This document shows, piece by piece, positions 26,204-33,732 of a stretch of 61,754 bases of DNA. The translations under genes were made by a program, and so were the position numbers. The notes under the pieces were generated by a model. That model had not been told where the DNA came from. It was given only the letters and a program-made list of their open reading frames with translations, and ran no database searches. Source of the DNA: Nostoc sp. KVJ20 (GTDB lineage: Bacteria > Cyanobacteriota > Cyanobacteriia > Cyanobacteriales > Nostocaceae); contig NZ_KV757721.1 of assembly GCF_001712795.1 (NCBI RefSeq), positions 1-61,754 of the forward strand, in the 5' to 3' direction. How positions within the stretch are numbered: the stretch's first letter is position 1; the number at the start of each line of letters is the position of its first letter.

Positions 26204-26842
26204 ATGATAACTGTGCATCATCTTAACAACTCGCGATCGCAGCGGGTGCTGTGGCTACTTGAGGAATTAGGTATTGAATATGAGATCAAATTCTATGAAC
26301 GCGATCCAAAGACGATGATGGCGCCAGAGTCGCTGCGCCAAGTTCATCCCCTCGGTAAGTCACCAGTAATCACAGATGCAGACCTCACCATTGCTGAGTC
26401 GGGTGCAATTATCGAATACCTCGTTAATCGCTACGGCAATGGTCGCCTAGTTCCCGCATCTGATACACCGGAGCATCTGCGCTATACATATTGGCTGCAT
26501 TACGCCGAAGGCTCTGCAATGCCACCGTTGGTAATGAGGCTGGTCTTGAACAATTTCGGGGAAGGAGACAGCAACGTAGTTAGGGGATTTGTTGCGCCCC
26601 AAATCAAACTTCACTTTGATTATATAGAAAGTGAATTACGTAAAAATACTTGGTTTACAGGTGAGGAATTCACCGCCGCCGATATCCAAATGAGCTTTCC
26701 CCTGGAAGTAGTCGTCATGCAAAAAGAAGATATCGAGAACCGGCCAAAGCTGAAAGAATTTGTAGATCGCATTCATGCGCGACCTGCTTACAAACGCGCC
26801 CTTGAGCGTGGAGGCGAGTATGACTTTATCATAAAGACGTGA
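26204..26842 (+). CDS. Glutathione S-transferase family protein
   Basis: The protein has 212 residues. The N-terminal thioredoxin-like domain has HLNNSRSQRVLWLLEELGI (catalytic Ser region), the cis-proline segment HPLGKSPVI and the glutathione-binding TIAESGAIIEYL. The C-terminal all-helical domain has FTGEEFTAADIQMSFPLEV (N-capping box) and RPAYKRALERGG. It conjugates or reduces electrophiles with glutathione in the cytosol; the type resembles yeast Gtt1 or bacterial YfcG-like enzymes. The last codons and the stop TGA (26840-26842) lie inside a 62-bp palindromic repeat, so the natural C-terminus may have been replaced by IIKT. Confidence 0.9.
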   Translation: MITVHHLNNSRSQRVLWLLEELGIEYEIKFYERDPKTMMAPESLRQVHPLGKSPVITDADLTIAESGAIIEYLVNRYGNGRLVPASDTPEHLRYTYWLHYAEGSAMPPLVMRLVLNNFGEGDSNVVRGFVAPQIKLHFDYIESELRKNTWFTGEEFTAADIQMSFPLEVVVMQKEDIENRPKLKEFVDRIHARPAYKRALERGGEYDFIIKT

Positions 26843-26896
26843 TAAATCGCCGTCTCTACAATAATTCCTTTGTAGGGACGGCGATTTATCGCGTCT
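26835..26896. repeat. Palindromic repeat overlapping the end of the GST gene
   Basis: The two 26-nt arms (26835-26860 and 26871-26896) differ at two positions and enclose a 10-nt loop. The arm contains the GACGGCGATTTATCGCGTCT core shared with MITE families B and C. The hairpin includes the GST stop codon and could act as a transcription end or mRNA 3' protector. Confidence 0.8.
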
Positions 26897-26950
26897 CTTG
26901 CTCTTGGTGTAGAGCAAGAACACATCTAAAATGTGTTAATTTTTCCTAGC

Positions 26951-27319
26951 TCATGAAGCGACTAACTTTTTGCGGCTAGGACGCTTATGGTCTGATTTTT
27001 TCTTCAGTCCTACAGCTTGGGCTTGATCGCTATCCGAACCATATTGTCCGCGCACAACTTCTTTCATCGCTAATACCGCATTGTGAAATTCCCATTCTGC
27101 TAATCGCGCAGCATCAGCAGCAGCACGGTATAAAGTTAGTTTCTCAGTTTCGGCTTGTTGCTGGGCTAACATAGCCTGATAAGTTTGCTGTAAGTTAGTA
27201 GCAGAGGCATCAGCACGGGTTGTTTCATAAGTAGCGATCGTTTGCAAACCGTGCCATGAAGTCACATCTTCACTAATTACTTGAGGGCGCAAACGACGTG
27301 TTTTATCTTGGATAGGCAT
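26951..27319 (-). CDS. Small conserved hypothetical protein
   Basis: The 122-residue soluble protein has an unusual alanine- and glutamine-rich middle (TNLQQTYQAMLAQQQAETEKLTLYRAAADAAR), probably a long helix or coiled coil, and a basic lysine-rich tail (LKKKSDHKRPSRKKL). No known domain is recognised. The tail suggests nucleic-acid or membrane-surface contact, which is only a guess. The start ATG is the only good candidate. Confidence 0.65.
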   Translation of the reverse strand: MPIQDKTRRLRPQVISEDVTSWHGLQTIATYETTRADASATNLQQTYQAMLAQQQAETEKLTLYRAAADAARLAEWEFHNAVLAMKEVVRGQYGSDSDQAQAVGLKKKSDHKRPSRKKLVAS

Positions 27320-27431
27320 ATCAGCATACTGTTGTAATCTACATATTTAATGTGCCCATTGCAACCCTAAAGCTAACAGTAAGATGAGATTTTTAGATAA
27401 AACAAGGTTAAACAAAGGGTAAGCTCGTTCT

Positions 27432-27704
27432 TGCAGGGCGATGCATCAAAGGTGCAAGGCGATGCATCAAAGGTGCAAGGCGATGTATCAAAGGTGCAGG
27501 GCGATGCATCAAAGGTGCAAGGCGATGCATCAAAGGTGCAAGGCAATGCATCAAAGGTGCAAGGCGATGCATCAAAGGTGCAGGTCGATGCATCAAAGGT
27601 GCAGGTCGATGCATCAAAGGTGCAAGGCGATGCATCAAAGGTGCAAGGCGATGCATCAAAGGTGCAAGGCGATGCATCAAAGGTGCAGGGCGATGCAACT
27701 AACC
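27432..27704. repeat. Tandem array of a 21-bp repeat (12 full units plus a diverged one)
   Basis: The unit is TGCAAGGCGATGCATCAAAG plus G, 12 full copies with at most a few changes, then a thirteenth that drifts (GATGCAACTAACC). Because 21 is a multiple of three, several frames stay open on both strands and give seven-residue periodic peptides; I do not call these genes. The same unit recurs as six more diverged copies at 28557-28682, on the other side of the CAP gene. Confidence 0.92.
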
Positions 27705-27867
27705 TACCGCCATAAAGTTGATCGTTGCCAGTACCGTCGTAGAGTAAATCATCACCATTGTCACCGACAAGTTTATCGTTCCTGTTTTCGGTAAATGAGT
27801 TATTTGTCCGGTGGGTAAATATTTGCCTAGTTATTTAGAAAAGTTGAATTTATGGATAATTAAGTTC

Positions 27868-27917
27868 GTAGTAAGCACTTTAGTGCTTAAAAAAATCAGC
27901 ACTAAAGTGCTTACTAC
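27868..27917. repeat. Perfect 20-bp inverted repeat, possible terminator of the CAP gene
   Basis: GTAGTAAGCACTTTAGTGCT (27868-27887) is exactly repeated in reverse at 27898-27917 around a 10-nt AT-rich spacer. The arm is itself nearly palindromic. It lies 29 nt beyond the stop of the minus-strand CAP gene, so it may end that transcript. Confidence 0.65.
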
Positions 27918-27945
27918 CAACCCTCAAAACTTGCTTGACAAAGTA

Positions 27946-28530
27946 CTAAGGTTTGAGTACGTTATCAGGAAACTGCCCTTGCACATTCCCAGCAGGAGCG
28001 TACTGGCAGACCACATAGAAAGCGTTATAATTAGTACCTTCAATCGTTGCAGTGCCTTGTGCTGCACCACAGCCTAATTGCGTACTGCCCTTCCACACCA
28101 CTTGAGTGAAATGCCCTGTTTCGCTAGAAAATCCGGGATTGGCGTAGTTATAGTCTTTAATTTCGTCGTACCACTCCTTAACTGCTGTGTTGCCAAGGGT
28201 GGTTGGTTCTACGGTGCTTTCTGTACTGTAAGAAGCGTATATGTTCTCTCCCACATTGTTGCGATTGGTACTGTGTTCAAATTCTCCACTACTGGCAATC
28301 TTCTCAGCCCAAGCTTGAGCGCTGGTATTTAGGGAATCACTGATGGTGATGTTAGGGCTTTTATGTGTGGCTCGATAAGTGTTGTGTTTAGACACAGCAG
28401 CGCTACGTAACTTTGCTAAGTCAATAGATGTCTCTCCAAAAACTGAGTTATTGCTCATGACTTCTGTGGCGATCGCAACGGTTAAAGCTGTAGCTGCTGT
28501 TAAAGTTAAAGTTGAAAATAATTTATTCAT
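27946..28530 (-). CDS. Secreted CAP/SCP domain (PR-1-like) protein
   Basis: The protein has 194 residues. The N-terminus has a signal peptide (MNKLFSTLTLTAATALTVAIA). The CAP domain shows its conserved blocks: SKHNTYRATHKSP (first His), WAEKIASSGEFEHS, NVGENIYA, TGHFTQVVWKGSTQLGCGAA and FYVVCQYAPAGN. The cavity residues His, Glu and His are all present. CAP proteins are secreted and bind lipids, glycans or divalent metals; the bacterial function is mostly unknown. The gene sits between two arrays of the same 21-bp repeat, and its promoter is within or beyond the second array. Confidence 0.9.
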   Translation of the reverse strand: MNKLFSTLTLTAATALTVAIATEVMSNNSVFGETSIDLAKLRSAAVSKHNTYRATHKSPNITISDSLNTSAQAWAEKIASSGEFEHSTNRNNVGENIYASYSTESTVEPTTLGNTAVKEWYDEIKDYNYANPGFSSETGHFTQVVWKGSTQLGCGAAQGTATIEGTNYNAFYVVCQYAPAGNVQGQFPDNVLKP

Positions 28531-28556
28531 GGTTTTGTATATCTTGGGTTATGTTT

Positions 28557-28682
28557 TGCAGGTCAGTACAGCAAAGTTGCAGGTCAATGTAACTTTGCTG
28601 TAGATGAATGCAATAAAGGTGCAGGTTGATGCAACTTTGTTGCAGGTCAGTACAACAAAGGTGCAGGTTGATGCAACTTTTG
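28557..28682. repeat. Second array of the 21-bp repeat, six diverged units
   Basis: Six consecutive 21-nt units each begin TGCAGG or TGTAGA: TGCAGGTCAGTACAGCAAAG, TGCAGGTCAATGTAACTTTG, TGTAGATGAATGCAATAAAG, TGCAGGTTGATGCAACTTTG and two more. The period and consensus match the 27432 array. It lies directly upstream of the CAP gene start. Confidence 0.88.
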
Positions 28683-28719
28683 GAAAACCTCTCGCCTAAC
28701 GTATTGGCGCATCACTTTA

Positions 28720-28836
28720 TCCTGGATTTCTCACAAGGGTGTGGGAGGTGTGGGAGGATGGGGAAGAAGTCTTACCCCCCACACTCCCCACACTCCCCAC
28801 ACTCCTTGGATTTCTCACAAGTGAGAAATCCAGGTT
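28720..28836. repeat. REP-like repeat with GTGTGGGAG runs and GGATTTCTC/GAGAAATCC palindrome
   Basis: The repeat holds G-rich and C-rich tandem heptamer-like runs and the palindrome GGATTTCTCACAAGTGAGAA (from 28808). The same unit occurs at 39822-39905 and, split by the IS110 copy, at about 220-260 plus 1945-1952. Confidence 0.8.
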
Positions 28837-28975
28837 TTTGCACCTGTACGCTTTGATTGCAGAGGCGAGGCGATCGCCTACGGTGCATCGCCAAAGTTTT
28901 GCTTAAATCATTGACGTAATGGATTGTACAGCGATCGCCTTGATCAATGCATCGGATGGTTGTCCTATTTTTGAC

Positions 28976-29015
28976 TAGGATCAATGACCTATAATGCACT
29001 AGGTCATTGATCCTA
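28976..29015. promoter_or_regulatory. Perfect 15-bp inverted repeat upstream of the NarL-type kinase gene
   Basis: TAGGATCAATGACCT (28976-28990) and AGGTCATTGATCCTA (29001-29015) surround ATAATGCACT. It is about 120 nt before the kinase start and is not repeated elsewhere in the window. It could be an operator for a dimeric regulator or a terminator between the divergent transcripts. Confidence 0.5.
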
Positions 29016-29137
29016 TATATCTATAATTTTGTTCTGTTTTCTGATTTGCAGAATCAACATTCATCTGCGCGAGTAGCAGTAAAGTACGGTGAAATTACTG
29101 CGTTATCTATAAAACAAGTTTCTCGTGAAATTAGGTA

Positions 29138-30529
29138 ATGACTATTATTTCAAGCCTTTTGGGTCTATTTGCTGGCATTTGCCTGTATGTTGGTCTATTA
29201 CACCTACTAATCGCTTCTGCGCGATTAAAATCTGCGCTACACTTCTGTTTTGGGTTAACCTGCTTGCTGTCTGCTAGCTATATCTTGGCTCTTATAGCCA
29301 AATATAAAGTCACTGATGTAGAAGATTATATAAATGCTAGAAAATTGGCATCTTCCTTAGGGTTTCTTTTCACAATTGCTTGTGTCTGGTTTGTGGCTTT
29401 ATATACTAAATTTAAGCCAGTACGCCTACTGTTGGCACTAAATAGCCTCTACATCATCTGCATCTTAATTAACAAAGTTTCACCAACTGGGATTCTCTAC
29501 TCCCAGATTAGTAGGTTATCAAGCATCTCTTTGCCTTGGGGCGAACCAATTACCTACCCAGAAGGTACACTCAATCCCTTAGTCGGGTTCCAATTCTTAG
29601 CTTTAATCAGTAATGTAGTTTTTGTTTTTTACGCCTGTTACCGTCAATATCAACGTGGTGAAAAGCAAGCTGCAATGATTTTGGCTTTGAGTCTGGCGAT
29701 TTTTGTCGGAACTGTTCAATGCGATCGCTTAGTGGATTTGGGAGTGTTCAAATCTCTATACCTTAGCGAATATGGATTTATGTCCTTCGTGATAATTATG
29801 AGTCTACGCCTAAGGAAGGAGTTGATACAAGCGGTGAAGCTACGGGAACAATTGATTGAAAGCGAACAGCTACGGAAGATTGCTGTGGAAGTGGAGCGAA
29901 ATCGTCTCGCCCGCGATTTACACGATTCAGTATCGCAGACATTGTTTACCGTGGTGACAATTGCCGAAGCTTTACCTAGAGTCTGGCAACGCAACCCAGA
30001 GACAGCCCAACAGGGATTAGAAGAACTCGCCCAATTGACACAAGGGGCGTTAGCAGAAATGCGGAATCTATTGATTGAGTTGCGTCCCAACGGGTTGGTA
30101 GAGAAACCTTTAGGTGAATTGCTACAGCAGTTAACTAAAGGAATTCAAGAACGGGCAAGTTTACAGATAATAACGACGGTGGAAGACGATCATCGCTCTT
30201 TGTCTAATGAAGTGAAGCTTGTTTTCTACCGGATTACTCAAGAGGCACTGAATAATATTATTAAATATGCCAAAGCAACCCAAGTATCAGTCAGTCTCCG
30301 CAACGATTCACAGGAAATAGTCTTGCGTATTAGTGATAATGGCTGTGGTTTTGACTCCGACAAAATACCATCTGGTCATTTGGGCATAGCAATTATGAAA
30401 GAACGGGCTGAGTCCATCGGCGCTATTTTCCATTTGTCAAGCTATCCAGGGAAGGGGACTGAGATTGTCTTGAGTTGGTCAACCGCTATCAATAAAATAG
30501 GGAGTGGGGAGCATAAAATTAGGCGTTAA
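29138..30529 (+). CDS. NarL-type membrane sensor histidine kinase
   Basis: The protein has 463 residues. About seven membrane helices fill residues 1-225, with no large extracytoplasmic domain. A linker coiled coil (KLREQLIESEQLRKIAVEVE) follows, then a HisKA_3 dimerisation domain with the phosphoacceptor His in RNRLARDLHDSVSQTLF, and a HATPase_c domain (VFYRITQEALNNIIKYAKAT, ISDNGCGFD, GHLGIAIMKERAESIG). The LuxR-type regulator that starts 283 nt downstream is its likely partner. The signal may be sensed within the membrane. The last residues (INKIGSGEHKIRR) run past the usual domain end. Confidence 0.9.
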   Translation: MTIISSLLGLFAGICLYVGLLHLLIASARLKSALHFCFGLTCLLSASYILALIAKYKVTDVEDYINARKLASSLGFLFTIACVWFVALYTKFKPVRLLLALNSLYIICILINKVSPTGILYSQISRLSSISLPWGEPITYPEGTLNPLVGFQFLALISNVVFVFYACYRQYQRGEKQAAMILALSLAIFVGTVQCDRLVDLGVFKSLYLSEYGFMSFVIIMSLRLRKELIQAVKLREQLIESEQLRKIAVEVERNRLARDLHDSVSQTLFTVVTIAEALPRVWQRNPETAQQGLEELAQLTQGALAEMRNLLIELRPNGLVEKPLGELLQQLTKGIQERASLQIITTVEDDHRSLSNEVKLVFYRITQEALNNIIKYAKATQVSVSLRNDSQEIVLRISDNGCGFDSDKIPSGHLGIAIMKERAESIGAIFHLSSYPGKGTEIVLSWSTAINKIGSGEHKIRR

Positions 30530-30812
30530 GCATTGGGTATAAATAAAGTTAACTATTAAAAGTGTAATTTGTTCTTTTTGATTGCTTATTGGTAAGAGTT
30601 TTAGGCGTATTTACTTTTTGTAATATAGTTATGTTTATTTCAATCGAGTTACTGAGAAAAGACAGACTTAATATATAACGTAAGATTTTTCCGTGATTGA
30701 CTGGCGATAAATAAAAAATTAAAGATTAAGAATCTCACGTATAAATACTGAAAATGGAAGAATAATGTAATGTAAATGTATTAAAAATAGTTTTAATATC
30801 CCGGATTTATAT

Positions 30813-31460
30813 ATGGAAAAAGATAAATCATTGCGACCGATTCGGGTGATTACTGTTGACGATCATGAAATCCTACGCGGAGGTATTAAATTTGTCTTGC
30901 TGGCGTTTGATGACATTCAATTAGTGGGTGAAGCGCGTAATGGAAATGAAGCAGTACATTTGTGCGAACAGTTGCAGCCAGATGTAGTGTTAATGGATTT
31001 GATGATGGTGGGAATGAATGGGGCAGAAGCAACAAGAGCTATCCGCAAAAAATACCCAGAAATTCAAGTTTTAATTTTGACGAGTTTTCTAGCGAATGAC
31101 TTGGTACAGCAAGCAATGCAAGCCGGAGCCATTGGCTACCTGCTTAAAGGTATCTCGATTGATGAGTTGGCGGATGCCATACGAGCCGCTGCGATCGGTC
31201 GGTCTATGTTGGCAGCAGAGGTGATTCAGGCTTTGCTGCAACCGAGCAAACTGTCATCTGCACCTGTCTATGATCTGAGCAAACGACAAGAAGAGGTTTT
31301 AGCACTACTGGCTTTAGGATTGAGTAATGACGCGATCGCTCAACGGATGAAACTGAGTCCTTCTACTATTAGGCATCATGTCAGCCAGGTACTAAATAAG
31401 TTAGGAGTAACGAACCGTACCGAGGCTGCAACTACAGCAGTTCGAGTCGGATGTGTTTAA
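30813..31460 (+). CDS. NarL/FixJ-type response regulator
   Basis: The protein has 215 residues. The receiver domain has the acidic pair in VDDHEILRGG, the phosphoacceptor Asp in VVLMDLMMVGMNG, the Thr/Ser of LILTSF and Lys in YLLKGIS. The C-terminal LuxR helix-turn-helix is LSKRQEEVLALLALGLSNDA...STIRHHVSQVLNKLGVTNRTEA. It is phosphorylated by a NarL-type kinase, most likely the upstream gene product. Targets are unknown. A 14-bp perfect hairpin lies 70 nt after the stop. Confidence 0.92.
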   Translation: MEKDKSLRPIRVITVDDHEILRGGIKFVLLAFDDIQLVGEARNGNEAVHLCEQLQPDVVLMDLMMVGMNGAEATRAIRKKYPEIQVLILTSFLANDLVQQAMQAGAIGYLLKGISIDELADAIRAAAIGRSMLAAEVIQALLQPSKLSSAPVYDLSKRQEEVLALLALGLSNDAIAQRMKLSPSTIRHHVSQVLNKLGVTNRTEAATTAVRVGCV

Positions 31461-31529
31461 TATTGGTGAATCAACTTAGTTACTTTTGAATATTTTAATA
31501 TTGCAAAGTTTTAAGATAATTGATTTTAA

Positions 31530-31580
31530 CAAGAGTAGTAGCGATACCTACGGTGGGCTACGCCAACGCTACTACTCTTG
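31530..31580. terminator. Hairpin after the response regulator gene
   Basis: CAAGAGTAGTAGCG (31530-31543) and CGCTACTACTCTTG (31567-31580) form a perfect 14-bp stem with a 23-nt loop. No T-run follows, so this may be a repeat element or a processing hairpin and not a factor-independent terminator. Confidence 0.45.
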
Positions 31581-31597
31581 TCACGCCAATAGGCTAA

Positions 31598-31778
31598 TAG
31601 GACTTACGCACTGTACAACTTAATCATGGTATGCATATACGAAAATGGGTCGTTTCAGCCTTTTATTAATCGTTCTTCGATGGTCATCTGTAGGGGTTTA
31701 GCAATGCTAAACTCCTACGACAGACGTGCTTTTTCAAAGAACCCATATTTGGTATTTTCTGTCAATGCGTAAGTCCTA
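31598..31778. repeat. MITE with TAGGACTTACGCA ends and 5-bp target duplication
   Basis: The 181-bp element has ends TAGGACTTACGCACTG and CAATGCGTAAGTCCTA (one mismatch). The flanking GCTAA direct repeats are at 31593-31597 and 31779-31783. There is no internal ORF of note. I recall this end sequence as common in Nostoc/Anabaena genomes. Confidence 0.82.
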
Positions 31779-31882
31779 GCTAATTAATTTTTACAACTTT
31801 GATGCATCAAAGTTGCAGCCTAGTAGGGGGCAATAGCTCTCGGTTAAAGCAAGAGACGCGATAAATCAGGACTTTGGTATCT

Positions 31883-32160
31883 CAATACAGTTCAGATAAG
31901 ACCAAAACACTTGTAGAGACGGCGATTTATCGCGTCTCAAAAACCAAGGAGAATAAAAAAACCCTCCAGATTATTGAAATATCCAAAAATCTGAAGAGTT
32001 TGTGTTTGATTTTCGCATTTGGTAACTCGTAGCCCAAAGGGAGAGGCTAACCGCCAACGCAGAGCGTCTCGTAGAGAAGGGGGTTTCCCCCATGAGTGAC
32101 TAACGATAGCGCAGCGTTACTGAGTCTCATCTACGACACGCTACGCCAGCGTCTCCGTTA
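31883..32160. repeat. Truncated family C copy and palindrome-rich repeat block
   Basis: From 31883 the left half of MITE family C (CAATACAGTTCAGATAAG to ATCGCGTCTC) is present without its right end. At about 31954-32001 a stem with G-U pairs plus an A-run (T-run on the minus strand) could terminate opcA. At 32030-32160 TCTCGTAGAGAAG and CTACGACACGCTACG palindromic modules follow, related to those in family R3. No gene is seen. Confidence 0.6.
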
Positions 32161-32241
32161 GGAAAGGGGCCAGACTTTTAGTCCTTGACTTGAGCGCTAA
32201 AGCGTTCACTACAAAGCAAGCATTGTTGTCTTGCCAGAGTA

Positions 32242-33615
32242 CTAGTGTGTTTCCAATTTGAAAATACTCGCTGTAATTCCCAGACTTTCTTCAAACAGTG
32301 ACTCGCGTCCCCAACGTTGTACCTGCTGACTCAGCAATGCTTCCGCCTTTTGTTCCGAAAGTGAAGTCACCTGTTGAAACAGACCGGCAGATTGGGCGCC
32401 ACCGTGGGTTTCCATCCGCATACAGCCACCAGTTTCCGAGCAAATTACAGTACCACAGTCTGCCTTGGGATTTGTCGAACTGAGGCGCAAGGCAATCAAG
32501 TCACCAGCAATCTCACCCACATCAGCAAGGGGAACACCCGCTAATTCGGTTTCCACTTGCCGTTGGTCTTGGGCAATAAAACGAATGCGAGTGATGTCAT
32601 AATCTCCCGTTTCCTTTTCATAAGAAACTGGCTGCCATTCTAGACGACTTGCCAGCCAACCCAAAAACAGCAAAGCTTGTGCAGGGTTGCCTTTTTCGTA
32701 ATCAATAGTTACTCGGTCAACTTCTCTGAGGGCCGCCCGACGGTGAGGTGAGTCGTAGGCTTCGGCCGTCAATTCCTGCCAAGCTGAGAGGCGACGCCAG
32801 TTGAGGTCAGCCAGAGGAACCCCACTTTCCACCAATTCTTGGAGGCGGAGTAAATCGCTTTCTGGCTCGTTAAAGCGGCAAGAATCCACAATTACATTAT
32901 TACAAACTGCTGCCAGCCGCTTGAATAGAGTGTTGTTGGGGACTGGCGTTGCTTTCCACCAAAGAAACTTCGGTAAGCCACCAATCAACAATGCTGGAAT
33001 CAAGCCACCTATGCGTTCCAAAGCAGCAGCAGTTCCACTAAGAGTTATGTATTCGCAGCAAATTAGTGTACTTGACGATTGCTTTTGGATGGGGCAATAA
33101 GCAGAAACTTGAGCCTTGACTCCTTCATCTTCGCCAGCAATGGGAAACAGCGCAATAATCCGACAAGGGTTGCGGAGGGCGATTTCATCGGCAATTCTGG
33201 GGCTTGGGGCATTTAAGCTGGGGAGTTCAATAGAATTATTATCCCCACCAGCCCCGTTTCCTTGACGCTTGGTGAATTCTTCTCTCAAGATAGCCAAAGT
33301 TTCAGGTGTTGCTGTGCCAGTATCCGGCAGTCCATATTTTGTCTGCACTTGCCGCAAAGCAGCTACCATCTGAGGCCCTAAAATTCCGTCAAGCGGGCCG
33401 TTGTAAAATCCCAAACTAGCCAAAAGATATTGGGTTTCTTCTGGTTCGTAAACCACTAAGCTAAATGTCGTGGCCCGAGTCGCAGCAGGAAGCCCACCGT
33501 CCTCACCAGTAATGCCGTAACTTTGCCAAATTTGATTAAGTTCCGCCTCTATTTCGTTAAGCGAAATATCTTTTGGCGCCTGAAGTGAAAAAATTGTAGA
33601 AGCTTGGGGAGCCAT
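32242..33615 (-). CDS. opcA: Glucose-6-phosphate dehydrogenase assembly/activator protein OpcA
   Basis: The 457-residue protein is required for full activity of cyanobacterial G6PDH. The family start MAPQASTIFSLQAPKDISLN fixes the ATG at 33615; the longer frame only adds residues translated from GATTTTG heptamers. Residues about 65-115 form a peptidoglycan-binding-like repeat (YLLASLGFYNGPLDGILGPQ). The OpcA body follows (NPCRIIALFP, GGLPKFLWWKATP, VIVDSCRF) and ends GITASIFKLETH. It is the last gene of fbp-tal-zwf-opcA, which supplies NADPH in the dark and in heterocysts. It is separated from zwf by a heptamer array. Confidence 0.95.
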   Translation of the reverse strand: MAPQASTIFSLQAPKDISLNEIEAELNQIWQSYGITGEDGGLPAATRATTFSLVVYEPEETQYLLASLGFYNGPLDGILGPQMVAALRQVQTKYGLPDTGTATPETLAILREEFTKRQGNGAGGDNNSIELPSLNAPSPRIADEIALRNPCRIIALFPIAGEDEGVKAQVSAYCPIQKQSSSTLICCEYITLSGTAAALERIGGLIPALLIGGLPKFLWWKATPVPNNTLFKRLAAVCNNVIVDSCRFNEPESDLLRLQELVESGVPLADLNWRRLSAWQELTAEAYDSPHRRAALREVDRVTIDYEKGNPAQALLFLGWLASRLEWQPVSYEKETGDYDITRIRFIAQDQRQVETELAGVPLADVGEIAGDLIALRLSSTNPKADCGTVICSETGGCMRMETHGGAQSAGLFQQVTSLSEQKAEALLSQQVQRWGRESLFEESLGITASIFKLETH

Positions 33616-33624
33616 AGGAAGTTT

Positions 33625-33732
33625 TGGATTTTGGATTTTGGATTTTGTCATTTGTCATCTGTCATTTGTCATCTGTCATTTGTGTTTTTACTAGTGACTA
33701 ATGACCAATGACTAATGACTAATGACTAATAT
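33625..33732. repeat. STRR arrays between zwf and opcA
   Basis: Three runs follow each other: TTTGGAT/GATTTTG units, TGTCATT/TGTCATC units and AATGACT units. They fill the short zwf-opcA spacer. They could carry the opcA leader. Confidence 0.85.

Noticed and set aside
27432..27704. CRISPR-like array or periodic protein gene
   Set aside because: The 21-bp units are contiguous without unique spacers, and open frames on both strands arise only because the period is a multiple of three.
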